Positions 1-8,994 of a stretch of DNA of 64,000 nt are shown piece after piece. The translations under genes were made by a program, and so were the position numbers. Where the stretch lies: contig WGNA01000020.1 in the NCBI GenBank assembly GCA_016124755.1, positions 1 through 64,000 on the forward strand. The letters run 5' to 3'. This DNA comes from Bacteroidota bacterium (lineage in GTDB: Bacteria > Bacteroidota > Bacteroidia > NS11-12g > UBA9320). How positions within the stretch are numbered: the stretch's first letter is position 1; every line of letters begins with the position of its first letter. The notes under the pieces are model-generated. The model was not told where the DNA came from and did not search any database. It saw nothing but the letters and a program-made list of their open reading frames with translations.

Positions 1-150
1 TCTTTCCCCAGATTTTCAACAAATGATAAAGGGCGCTTGGGCAGCTTTCTTTCCGACTTGATTTTTTGCTTACTTTTTTATCAAGAAAAAAGTGAGAAGA
101 AAAGAGATCGTATATCGATCCCCAAACCAATTTACAATCTTGGTGTATCC
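1..150 (-). repeat. Dispersed repeat copy 1, cut by window edge
   Basis: Reverse-orientation copy of a repeat also found at 18207-18519, 45358-45535, 47901-48087 and 48775-49070. Its outer end (reading GGATACACCAAGATTG on the minus strand) lies near 150 and the rest runs off the left edge of the window. It holds the shared T-rich/A-rich hairpin and the CAAGTCGGAAAGAAAGCTG segment. From 151 to 319 I see no gene. Confidence 0.85.
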
Positions 151-319
151 AAACGGAGAAGTATTGATTGTTAAAAGCCACTTACAACCAAAACCTATGG
201 AATGCATTAATTGCGCTTTTTCAACTTCCGGCATTTTTTCATTTTATAATTTAGGCATTAGGGTATTACTCCTCTGCCTTTGTCTAATTTGTCTAATTCC
301 AACTCAATCAAATTAATTT

Positions 320-3241
320 ATGTACAGAAATACATTTTACCCACTGAGAAAAATTGTCTCCACACTTGTTCCCATTCAGCAGCTCCAACCCAAACCGCCC
401 CTTGGAGCGAAACTTATATATCGTTCCGAAACCGCGGAAACACTCAACTACTCCGACCTGCCTTCGCACATGACTTCGTTGGCGTCGATTATCAATCGCA
501 ATGTTTATAACGAGTTTTTGCCATCGTATGGAAATACCATTACTCCCGGAACAGGAATGGGAACGCTGCCCCTCCCGAATAATTTTTCACCGTTCACCGA
601 CAACAATTCCTTTCTTTCAATTTATGGAAAAACAGATCCCACAAACGATTTGAGTGTTTCCAGAAAATTATCTGTAAAGTATTTAATTTCTATCGACAAT
701 GATGCGTTCTTCAAACAATACGGCCGCAAACCACTCATTGGAGGAATTTGTTTCAAAGGGTTTCCATACACACATTTTGCATTAAACGAAAACGGTGAAA
801 ACCGCACAAACTTCGGTCTGCCAAGAGAAGTCAGAATTACCTGTATGAACATTCCGGATAATAATTATCCCGAAACTTTTACCGAATTTCTTGATGAAGA
901 AATCACCTCGGTTCAGCAACAAATAACTTCCCACTCCGCCTTTCAATATGTGTGTTGCGACCCAACCCTTGCCACCCACATCCTCCTCGAATTTTCCGAT
1001 TTTCCGTCTTTCTCGACTAATTTCAAAACCGGCAAAAACAAAAAAATACAGGCAGATCACTTTTTCGGAATGATGATTCCCTACCTCTTTGTTTTTGAAT
1101 ACGAAGAAAAGACCCGGTACAGGAATACCGTTCCCTCCGGATTTCTCGGCGGTAGCAGAAATAATTATTCCCCCGATTCCGAAAATATAGAATGGAGTTT
1201 TCTAAATGCAGGTGACGATGGCGCTCTGCAATATTTCGATTTTACCGCTGCCAGTATTTTCGGACAACAACGAACTTACGATCTGGTTGACAACGGCAGT
1301 ATGCGGGAATTCAATTTTTCTGACCTGCACAACATTCTTCAGAATCCGCCGACGCCAAAACGTAAAAAAGGAAAACCCAGAAGATATCAGGAGTGCTTTA
1401 TCAGTAAAACATTAAAGGAAGGTGAAAGCATTCTTTTACATTTTGAACAGGGAGAAGAATTTGAACGCTGCCTTTCGGGAATCCGGCTTTTAATGCCGTT
1501 TATTCCGGAAAAAGATCTTCAAAAAGATGTAAAACGATTACAACAACTCACCGAATTATTTTTTCCGCAACAGCTCGAAGATCTATTGTCAGCGATTCCA
1601 AATGTTTCCCCCGACTTTCTGGAAGAAATGACCGAATTGCTCTTCCATTTGCCTGAATTGGTAAAATTCTGCACGAAAACCCGCATCCGGATTTTTGAAC
1701 TGGATCCGGTCGACGGCATTTCTCCGGTTAACGTTAAACCCGACGATAAATACGCTACACTTTTAGCCGATGTTACTATTGACACTCTCTCTGAACTGAT
1801 TCTTTCTTCAACCCTCGACGGCATTAAATTCCGGAAAGTTTCGGCTTCTAAATATTTCGCAATTGAATTCACGAACGCGAGCAAAGAAGCGGCACAGATT
1901 GTTGTTAAATCATTGAAGTTTATTCAATCGGCGCACGTTTCTGTGACTTCTTCATCAGCGAGAATCCGCCAGGTTAAAAATATGCAGTTCCGTATAATCG
2001 GACCGGGCATCGCGGATGATTACTCCCGTTTAGGACAAGAAGGTTTTAGTTTTAGTGTGGAACGTCAATCGGCAGGAAAACGGGGAGACGTTCTTTTCAG
2101 AGCCAATAGTTTAATGGATTTACTGCACAGCGGCGTGGGAAAGGTGTTTAGCAATTCGAGACGAAGAGCCGTTGAATTCGAAAAAGTAGAATCCGGCAAT
2201 TCTATCGACAACCGGATGGGAGAATTTAAGTCTAATTATGAAATCCGCAGGAATATTCAGAAATCCGTTGGATGGAGAAGTTCCGAAACCGGCAAAAATG
2301 TGAACACCGGTAACAATTTCGACACGGATCCGGATCTCCGTATTTCCCCGGAAAAATCATTTGAAAATTACGGGAATTCAGAAGTTCGAACACACAGCGA
2401 AAATCTTTTCCCCGAAAGCAAACGATTGGGTCCCTGGAAATTTCTCGAAGAGTATTTTGGATTAATTGCTGATCTTAAAAACGATAAATTCATTAAAGTG
2501 AAAGACGTGCTTCTTTCCATTAACAATTTATTAGACAAAACCTCACCCGCCGACAAATTATGGCTTAATAAACAATTCAAAGGATTTAATGAAAAAGAAC
2601 TGAAAATTAAAGGTGTAAATACGGTTTCCACCTCACCCTTTTCTCAGGTAAAGAACATTAACGATTTAATAGAATTCGGAAAAAAAATAAAACCGAATGA
2701 ATATCTTGATTTCGGGACAACTCTTGCCGAAGTTTTATTGTTCAATCCATACATCTTTCTCACCGGAGGAGTGAATACATCGGTTTCTTTATCTCCCGGT
2801 GGAATCGGTGTAAGTTTGGGATCACAACCGTTTCCAATGTTTAATAACGCAGCCAGTTATGGTAGCTCCGGAAACATTGCCAAAAGTGCATCGGACACAC
2901 GGTATTCATTTGGCCAGTTTCTTTCGAAATCAGGCGATAACGCTAAATCCAAATCGGTAATTGAGGAAAGTGAGTTTAAACGAATGATCAGCCGAAGTTC
3001 TGTGCCCGATACCGATCGCCAGCGAATTACAGGTGCCGAGGTAATGTGGCAGGACGAATTGGTGGATATTATTACCGGCACCATTCCGCTCAACTTCGAG
3101 CTTCCGGCTACCGCAAGCAAAATGTATTTCCGCACTTCCGATGATACCCTGCGTGTTCGGTTTGGCAACGGAATCGGGAATTCGGTAACAGTTGATTTTT
3201 GGTTTGAAATAAACGAAGAAATTATTAAAGATGATTATTGA
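320..3241 (+). CDS. Large cytoplasmic protein of unknown function, first gene of a three-gene operon
   Basis: 973 residues with an ATG start; I do not recognise the family. There is no signal peptide, lipobox or membrane segment, so a cytoplasmic or non-classically exported protein is expected. The N-terminal third (about 1-350) looks beta-rich. A basic patch near 355 (TPKRKKGKPRR) precedes a helical, leucine-rich stretch (about 395-475) and then a mixed alpha/beta region. Residues 620-720 are polar and low in hydrophobics. A Gly/Ser-rich segment near 815-850 precedes a final compact domain rich in beta strands. It overlaps the next gene by 11 bases, so the two are almost certainly co-transcribed. 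Its size and lack of a signal could suit a structural or scaffold protein, but that is inference only. Confidence 0.9.
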   Translation: MYRNTFYPLRKIVSTLVPIQQLQPKPPLGAKLIYRSETAETLNYSDLPSHMTSLASIINRNVYNEFLPSYGNTITPGTGMGTLPLPNNFSPFTDNNSFLSIYGKTDPTNDLSVSRKLSVKYLISIDNDAFFKQYGRKPLIGGICFKGFPYTHFALNENGENRTNFGLPREVRITCMNIPDNNYPETFTEFLDEEITSVQQQITSHSAFQYVCCDPTLATHILLEFSDFPSFSTNFKTGKNKKIQADHFFGMMIPYLFVFEYEEKTRYRNTVPSGFLGGSRNNYSPDSENIEWSFLNAGDDGALQYFDFTAASIFGQQRTYDLVDNGSMREFNFSDLHNILQNPPTPKRKKGKPRRYQECFISKTLKEGESILLHFEQGEEFERCLSGIRLLMPFIPEKDLQKDVKRLQQLTELFFPQQLEDLLSAIPNVSPDFLEEMTELLFHLPELVKFCTKTRIRIFELDPVDGISPVNVKPDDKYATLLADVTIDTLSELILSSTLDGIKFRKVSASKYFAIEFTNASKEAAQIVVKSLKFIQSAHVSVTSSSARIRQVKNMQFRIIGPGIADDYSRLGQEGFSFSVERQSAGKRGDVLFRANSLMDLLHSGVGKVFSNSRRRAVEFEKVESGNSIDNRMGEFKSNYEIRRNIQKSVGWRSSETGKNVNTGNNFDTDPDLRISPEKSFENYGNSEVRTHSENLFPESKRLGPWKFLEEYFGLIADLKNDKFIKVKDVLLSINNLLDKTSPADKLWLNKQFKGFNEKELKIKGVNTVSTSPFSQVKNINDLIEFGKKIKPNEYLDFGTTLAEVLLFNPYIFLTGGVNTSVSLSPGGIGVSLGSQPFPMFNNAASYGSSGNIAKSASDTRYSFGQFLSKSGDNAKSKSVIEESEFKRMISRSSVPDTDRQRITGAEVMWQDELVDIITGTIPLNFELPATASKMYFRTSDDTLRVRFGNGIGNSVTVDFWFEINEEIIKDDY

Positions 3242-4253
3242 TATTATAAACAAAGCAGGCGAAAAAGCTTACTTTAAAGATACGGCAGGAAACATAAATC
3301 TTGCTCAGAGCACTCCCTCGGTTGCCACTACTCCACAAATCGGGAAAGGACAACAACACAATGTTTCCGGCATCGAATTTTATTTTGAAGGAAATGATTT
3401 GTCCCCTTTGTTAAATTCTCTTGAAGACGATGGTAACGGGAATTTGATCAGAAGAAACCGGCCGCTATTTTCTGTTACCGTTTGTAAAGAAATTCTACCG
3501 GGTCTTTTTGCCGATCCGTATAAAAGCAGAATACACTCGCTCTCCGGATTTCAGGATTTTAAAAGGGGAACTTTCGAAAATTGTGATGTATTTAATCTGA
3601 ATAATAAACCCACATTGGTTTCTCTCGGAACCGACAAGTGTTCATGGAAATCCGCGATATACGCACTACCGGAAGATGTGTCACTCGATAAAGCATACTG
3701 GGAAATTCCTTCCGCTAAAAACACTCCGCCTACTGCATTCCGGTATTCTTTAAAACTCTATGCCTTCGACAGTAATAATAACCTCTTGAATGGGGGCGCA
3801 CCGGTGGTCTTAGCCAACAATCTGAATCCGGCACAACCGAGAATCAAAACGAATATTAATCTTCAAAAGGTTCGTTCCTATCAATTTGAATTAACTGCCG
3901 ATGTAAAACACGATTCAACTTTAACCGAAAGAATTATCACCGATAAAGCGGATACTATTGGCCGGCCACTTCTCGAAGGCATTTATTTAGTGGAACCGGT
4001 TCAAACCAAATATGATTTTTATTCATTACAGGAATTTATAAGTGAATGCTCCGATTATGAATTGTTTGCGCATCAAGGATTGCCCATGAAAAAAATAACA
4101 GCAACTCTCGGGCTTTCTGCGGTTCTGGTTCACAGTACGAATGCCAATCCTAACAATAATGACAATGAATTTATTCAATTGCAGATACACACCGACCAAC
4201 TAAAAATAGCAACCGCAAGAATTATTTCCATGGAGCAACTAAAAATAGATTAA
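3231..4253 (+). CDS. Unknown cytoplasmic protein, second gene of the operon
   Basis: 340 residues, ATG start inside the 3' end of the upstream gene. No export signal and no membrane segment. The sequence is beta-rich with many NPxxP-like turns, and has a distinctive aromatic middle (VSLDKAYWEIPSAKNTPP, about 165-180) and a C-terminal domain (about 255-340) with alternating hydrophobic residues. I cannot assign a family. The tight coupling on both sides (11-base overlap upstream, 5-base gap downstream) implies that its product works with its two neighbours. Confidence 0.88.
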   Translation: MIIDIINKAGEKAYFKDTAGNINLAQSTPSVATTPQIGKGQQHNVSGIEFYFEGNDLSPLLNSLEDDGNGNLIRRNRPLFSVTVCKEILPGLFADPYKSRIHSLSGFQDFKRGTFENCDVFNLNNKPTLVSLGTDKCSWKSAIYALPEDVSLDKAYWEIPSAKNTPPTAFRYSLKLYAFDSNNNLLNGGAPVVLANNLNPAQPRIKTNINLQKVRSYQFELTADVKHDSTLTERIITDKADTIGRPLLEGIYLVEPVQTKYDFYSLQEFISECSDYELFAHQGLPMKKITATLGLSAVLVHSTNANPNNNDNEFIQLQIHTDQLKIATARIISMEQLKID

Positions 4254-4258
4254 ACCAC

Positions 4259-5440
4259 ATGGAGTCAACCGAGCCCGCAATAGAAAATGCAATCGTTCCG
4301 CAAGCCGGTGACACAACTCCTGGCGTGAGTTCTGTTGAGTTCCCGGCAGCCTACGTTACGGTTATCAAACCCATGAATCCGGAATTGCAAACGCATGGAA
4401 CGCTTGATGGAAATACCGGAATTCAGATGCCGGCTGCTTATATTGATGTCAATCAGGATTCTGCTGATAAGACTTCTTCCCTCACCCAGACTCAGAGAAG
4501 TGAATCAACATCATCCGGAACAAATAATTCAATTATTAATGCCGATTTAAATATTTCACAAGATCGGAGAGGAAATAATATCGCACCTTACGTTGAACCC
4601 GATCTGCCCGGTATTCGTTTTACACCTTTCGATAAAGCGTTGGAAGGTGCTCCGAAAAAATATTTTTATCAAGGTGAGACTCCCTCGGAATCGAAACCGG
4701 TACATCAGGAAAACCGCGTGGTATACTATCCGGCTTATGGCGAACCCCGAATATTTCCCGACGATGATTCCACCAAGCCGAATGCATTTGGTGTGAGAAC
4801 CATGAGTTCTACCTTGACTCCTAAATATAAACCAAAAAAGAAAAAAAGAGTTAAAAAGAAACCAAATGATAGTGTGGTTATCTTTGAGGAATTTCACATC
4901 TGGGTTGATAATTCCAAAAAGGAAGAGGAGCCGGTTGACCAAAAAACTGTTGAAGAATATATTTCCACGGAGGCAGGAAAGGTTATGCATAAATTAAATC
5001 TGTATAACGGCAAGAATTTAGGGAAACCCATTCCGCTTACCCCGAGAGAATTAACTTTAATAATGCTCGACGAACTTATTGAACTCCGGAAAAGAAACCC
5101 GGTAATGATTTTCAGGGGAAACTCCGACGGATATTTCTTCAGAGACACGTCCCGCGAATATTATCTAACAAAACAAATGGGTGATGTCCCACCGGGAATT
5201 TATAATAGTTCAGATATTAATTATTATTTCTTAGGACTCGTTTCTTCCTTAGACTACCGCAGCGAAATTGGAGATAAAATCATTACCAAAGCTTATAATT
5301 ACGCTGAGATGTCACCGGGCCTTTTCAGCGGAAATATTGACAGTATGGTCCACAATTATCATCAAACTCAAATTGGTCCAGCCTTTTCAGATTTAGGATT
5401 TAAACTGGGTATGGAATACAAAAAACATTATCCGCAATAA
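4259..5440 (+). CDS. Unknown protein with disordered N-terminus and conserved-looking C-terminal domain, third gene of the operon
   Basis: 393 residues. Residues 1-190 are Pro/Thr/Ser/Asn-rich and probably unfolded. They contain two copies of a short motif, FPAAYVTV (28-35) and MPAAYIDV (57-64). A strongly basic patch follows (about 189-202, KYKPKKKKRVKKKP), then a globular helical domain (about 205-393) with an MIFRGNSDGYFFRD segment. A long flexible N-terminus, a basic hinge and a compact C-terminal domain resemble the layout of delivered effectors or adaptor proteins. I do not recognise the C-terminal domain, and no toxin motif is evident. It follows the second gene after 5 bases. Confidence 0.85.
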   Translation: MESTEPAIENAIVPQAGDTTPGVSSVEFPAAYVTVIKPMNPELQTHGTLDGNTGIQMPAAYIDVNQDSADKTSSLTQTQRSESTSSGTNNSIINADLNISQDRRGNNIAPYVEPDLPGIRFTPFDKALEGAPKKYFYQGETPSESKPVHQENRVVYYPAYGEPRIFPDDDSTKPNAFGVRTMSSTLTPKYKPKKKKRVKKKPNDSVVIFEEFHIWVDNSKKEEEPVDQKTVEEYISTEAGKVMHKLNLYNGKNLGKPIPLTPRELTLIMLDELIELRKRNPVMIFRGNSDGYFFRDTSREYYLTKQMGDVPPGIYNSSDINYYFLGLVSSLDYRSEIGDKIITKAYNYAEMSPGLFSGNIDSMVHNYHQTQIGPAFSDLGFKLGMEYKKHYPQ

Positions 5441-5508
5441 TCACCAGATATCCGATAATACTTTAGCACACCGTCTTGTTCAGGTTGCCACTTCAAGCCT
5501 GCAAACTG

Positions 5509-5516
5509 TATTTTTG
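5509..5516 (+). promoter_or_regulatory. Probable -7 box (TATTTTTG) before the ADP-ribosyltransferase gene
   Basis: Matches the Bacteroidota -7 consensus TAnnTTTG exactly and lies 25 bases before the ATG at 5542. A GTTG sits about 21 bases upstream as a weak -33 candidate. This suggests the gene has its own promoter separate from the three-gene operon. Confidence 0.45.
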
Positions 5517-5541
5517 AACACAAATTCTCAAATCTTACAAA

Positions 5542-6285
5542 ATGGAATTCTCACCTGCTAACCCCATCGTTCAATTGTGTCTCAAAGGAATGGCGATGGA
5601 AGACTCTGATCGATCCAACGAGGCAAAAAAAATATTCCAACAAGCATGGGAAGATGCCACAAATGATCTTGAAAAATATCTTGCAGCATACTATCTCGCT
5701 CGTCATCAGACCGAAGTTTCTGATCAGATTCATTGGATGAAAACGGCAATTCAATTTGCATTAAAGGTAAACACGCAAACCACTCAGTCTGCCCTGCCAA
5801 CCCTGTACAACAATCTGGCAAACAAATACAAAGATTCCGGGGACACTGAGCATTTTAACCAATACAGTATTCTCGCCACAGAATCAAAAGAAAATTTTTC
5901 CGATCCGGGGCCATTTTATCACGGAACCCGTGCAGATCTCCAAATCGGGGATCATTTAACGCCCGGAAGAAATTCAAATTTTAAGTCGGAAATCGTGATG
6001 AATCACATCTATTTCACGGCATTGGTAAACGGAGCCGGACTTGCGGCGGCGATAGCAAAAGGCGATTCGCCGGAACGTGTTTATATTGTAGAACCCACGG
6101 GCAGCTATGAAAATGATCCGAATGTAACGAACCAAAAATTTCCGGGGAATCCCACACGGTCTTACCGCTCCGAATCTACATTATTGATTGTTGGTGAAGC
6201 CAATGATTGGGTTCGACAAAGTGCGGAAGAAATAGCCCGATGGAAAGAACGACTTGAAAAAATTAATGGAGAGATAATTAATTGA
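5542..6285 (+). CDS. arr: NAD-dependent rifamycin ADP-ribosyltransferase (Arr-like) with helical N-terminal domain
   Basis: 247 residues. The C-terminal part (about 124-247) matches the Arr family, which transfers ADP-ribose from NAD to a rifamycin hydroxyl and inactivates the drug. The family's His-Tyr-Asp signature is present: YHGT (H127), MNHIYFT (Y157) and NDPNVT (D192), with the NPTRSYRSE and VGEANDWVR blocks after it. Typical Arr proteins are about 140 residues. Here an extra 105-120 residue helical, TPR-like domain precedes it (KIFQQAWEDA, LYNNLANKYKDSGD), with no signal peptide. Arr homologues are common in environmental bacteria, so actual rifampicin resistance or another native substrate are both possible. 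Confidence 0.9.
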   Translation: MEFSPANPIVQLCLKGMAMEDSDRSNEAKKIFQQAWEDATNDLEKYLAAYYLARHQTEVSDQIHWMKTAIQFALKVNTQTTQSALPTLYNNLANKYKDSGDTEHFNQYSILATESKENFSDPGPFYHGTRADLQIGDHLTPGRNSNFKSEIVMNHIYFTALVNGAGLAAAIAKGDSPERVYIVEPTGSYENDPNVTNQKFPGNPTRSYRSESTLLIVGEANDWVRQSAEEIARWKERLEKINGEIIN

Positions 6286-6350
6286 TGAATTTCTATCTTA
6301 CCATTCCATAATATTTCTACTTGAATAACGGTAAATAATTCTTCAAAAAA

Positions 6351-7094
6351 ATGGACCGATGGATAACGGTAAAAACATTTACACTTTCATCACAGGTTGC
6401 GGTACCCCGCAGTATACTTGAATCTGAAGGCATAACATGTTTTGTTAAGAACGAACTCACAATACAAATTAACCCATTCTACTCTAATGCAATGGGTGGT
6501 GTGGAGTTGCAAGTACAAAACAAAGATTTAGATCGCGCAATATCTGTTCTTAAAGAGGCTGGTTTCGAGACCGATCTTCCTGGTTCCCGGATTTTATCAT
6601 TCCCCAAATTTGATAAAAAGACCCGCAATATTCCATTATTAAAACATATTCATCCGGCTTTTAGACTTATAACAATTATTCTCATTCTGTTGGGAACCGT
6701 AATAGGCGTTGGTATTTATATTAGCTTGCCTACCCTCTCCGAAGAGCTTTCAGATACACCATGGTGTGTTGATCAGGTTATCTACCAAAGGAAAGAATTC
6801 ATTCCACAAACTATAGGTCCCGCCAAGATATATTTATCTGAGACCTGCTTGGAATACATTCAAATAAATTACAATGGTGACATCATATTTCCGGGTTTTC
6901 AATCACCATACATACATGGCATTTGGAAATTAACCAACAACCAATTAATTGTGTCAAAATGTGATACGTTTGGATTTGTTTACGATGCAACTTATCACAT
7001 ATCATTAAAAGATAACACACTAATTCTGGAATCAAAGAACTCCAAAATAATCTGTCATAAACAACCTGAGATTGATGTCCCGTTATTTTTTTAA
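6351..7094 (+). CDS. DUF2007-like N-terminus with membrane segment and lipocalin-like C-terminus
   Basis: 247 residues. Residues 1-75 resemble the DUF2007 putative signal-transducing domain (WITVKTFTLSSQVAVPRSIL, then LDRAISVLKEAGF). A single hydrophobic helix spans about 105-125. The C-terminal 120 residues are beta-rich with a GIWKLTNNQLIVS strand pair typical of lipocalin-like or DUF4488-type folds, and carry four cysteines. With one membrane span this would place the two soluble domains on opposite sides of the inner membrane. Function unknown; the domain reading is moderate. Confidence 0.8.
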   Translation: MDRWITVKTFTLSSQVAVPRSILESEGITCFVKNELTIQINPFYSNAMGGVELQVQNKDLDRAISVLKEAGFETDLPGSRILSFPKFDKKTRNIPLLKHIHPAFRLITIILILLGTVIGVGIYISLPTLSEELSDTPWCVDQVIYQRKEFIPQTIGPAKIYLSETCLEYIQINYNGDIIFPGFQSPYIHGIWKLTNNQLIVSKCDTFGFVYDATYHISLKDNTLILESKNSKIICHKQPEIDVPLFF

Positions 7095-7263
7095 TATTCA
7101 CAAATATTTCGGCTCTGCACCGTTCAAAGAGCGTTAGAATAATGATCGTTTCAATCAAATTAAAAACACTTTAATGCATAAATTTAGTGGCACTGAAACC
7201 GAAGAGCACACAAATTGAAACACCCTAATAATCAAATCCTGCCTGAAAACAAGTAACCGAAAA

Positions 7264-7908
7264 ATGCAAACAATATACATCCTGAGTGGTTTGGGAGTTA
7301 ATCATCGTGTATTTGATCAAATAGATTTCGGGGAATTTGTACCGGTTCATATTCAATGGATCACTCCACTCAAAAACGAGCCAATTGATCATTACGCACT
7401 TCGAATTTCAGCACAAATTACAACCGAAAAACCTATTCTGATTGCACTCTCGTTTGGTGGAATTATAGCACAGGAAATTGCCCGCGTTCTACCAGTAGAT
7501 AAAATAATCCTGATTGCGTCTGTTAAAACATATCACGAAATTCCTAACTACTTCCGGATTGCAGGTAAAATCGGATTGCATAAAATTATTCCTATGTATT
7601 TCTTGAGACATGCCAATTTAATCACTCATTGGTTTTTTGGAACCCGGAATACCACTGATAAACAACTCCTCAAACAAATCCTTTTGGAAACCGATCCTGT
7701 TTTTATTCGTTGGGCTCTTCATCAAACTGTAAACTGGAATAATAAAATTCCGGTTCAAAATGTAATTCACATCCATGGCACATCAGATCGAATTCTTCCC
7801 ATTCGCCATGTAAAATGCAATATTCCGATATCTGATGGTGGGCACTTTATGACAGTAAATCGTTCGGATGAAATTGCTGATGCTATTCAAAAAATAATTA
7901 CTACCTGA
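7264..7908 (+). CDS. Alpha/beta hydrolase
   Basis: 214 residues, cytoplasmic. A nucleophile elbow ALSFGG gives Ser63, with Ala in place of the usual first Gly. A HGTSDRILPI segment supplies the likely acid, and GGHFMTVNRS near the C-terminus supplies the likely catalytic His. The length is short for the superfamily (typically 250-300), indicating a small lid. The substrate cannot be told from sequence. It stands alone between intergenic gaps of about 170 bases on each side. Confidence 0.85.
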   Translation: MQTIYILSGLGVNHRVFDQIDFGEFVPVHIQWITPLKNEPIDHYALRISAQITTEKPILIALSFGGIIAQEIARVLPVDKIILIASVKTYHEIPNYFRIAGKIGLHKIIPMYFLRHANLITHWFFGTRNTTDKQLLKQILLETDPVFIRWALHQTVNWNNKIPVQNVIHIHGTSDRILPIRHVKCNIPISDGGHFMTVNRSDEIADAIQKIITT

Positions 7909-8073
7909 ACAAAAAATATCCGGGATACAAATTATTGAAATTTGATTATACCATTAGTCAACTTCGGTTACCCAAAACCTGATCGGCTTCGGTATAGTTT
8001 CTAAGCTGTATTGTTTATCCCAATCGGGTCTGTTTTAATCGTAAACTTGCGCTATTAATCTTAACACACAATC

Positions 8074-8886
8074 ATGCAGGTTGAAAACAAAACGGTAATT
8101 GTCACTGGTGGAGGCAATGGGATGGGGCGGGAAATTGTTCTAAATCTTCTCTACCGTGGTGCCCGGGTGGCGGCCGTAGACATGAATCTAAACGCTTTAA
8201 TGGAAACGCAGGAATTGGCAGGCAAACACGCCCTCAATCTTTCGCTGCACAAGTTAGACATCACGAATAAAGATTCCGTTGCCTTATTACCTGATGAGAT
8301 TCTGCAAAAACATAACACTATTGATATATTAATTAACAATGCAGGAATTATTCAACCGTTCATTCGGGTAAATGACCTGCCTTACGAAAAAATAAATCAG
8401 GTCTTTGATGTAAACTTTTTTGGGTTGTTGAATATGACCAAGACCTTTCTGCCTTATTTATTGAAAAGACCAGAAGCTCATCTTATTAATACATCCAGCA
8501 TGGGCGGTTACCTTCCGGTTCCCGGACAAAGTATTTACGGAGCCAGTAAGGCCGCAGTTAAACTTCTTACCGAAGCATTGTATGCAGAATTGAGACAAAC
8601 CCATATTCATGTAAGTCTGGTTTTCCCGGGGGCAATCGGCACCAACATCATGAAAAATTCGGGTGTGGTTATGCCCGGAGAGATGAGTGAAGAAGAAATT
8701 AAAAAACAATCAGCAAAAACCACTTCTCCTGCAAAGGCCGCAGAGATTATTGTAAATGGTATTGTAAAAAACAAATACCGGATTTTCGTTGGAAATGATG
8801 CACGATTAACGGATTTCCTGTATCGATTAACTCCGACTTTTGCAACCAATTTCATCGCGAAAAAGATGAAGGCATTGCTAAATTAA
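8074..8886 (+). CDS. Short-chain dehydrogenase/reductase
   Basis: 270 residues, classical SDR. The cofactor motif TGGGNGMG lies at 11-18, NNAG at 88-91, the catalytic Ser in NTSSMGG (about 141-142) and YGASK gives Tyr155 and Lys159. An acidic residue after the second strand (AVDMN) suggests NAD(H) preference. The length and the C-terminal YRIFVGNDARLTDFLYRL segment resemble SDRs of the acyl/steroid-like group often annotated simply as SDR family oxidoreductase. The substrate is unknown. Confidence 0.9.
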   Translation: MQVENKTVIVTGGGNGMGREIVLNLLYRGARVAAVDMNLNALMETQELAGKHALNLSLHKLDITNKDSVALLPDEILQKHNTIDILINNAGIIQPFIRVNDLPYEKINQVFDVNFFGLLNMTKTFLPYLLKRPEAHLINTSSMGGYLPVPGQSIYGASKAAVKLLTEALYAELRQTHIHVSLVFPGAIGTNIMKNSGVVMPGEMSEEEIKKQSAKTTSPAKAAEIIVNGIVKNKYRIFVGNDARLTDFLYRLTPTFATNFIAKKMKALLN

Positions 8887-8994
8887 CTGAAGTTTTTTTA
8901 AAGATGCTGCTATTTGTTGAAAGATAATCCATCTTGCTATTTCCAAACTTTCGAAGTCAAAAAATTGGCATGAACATCCTATATTGCAAAGGGT

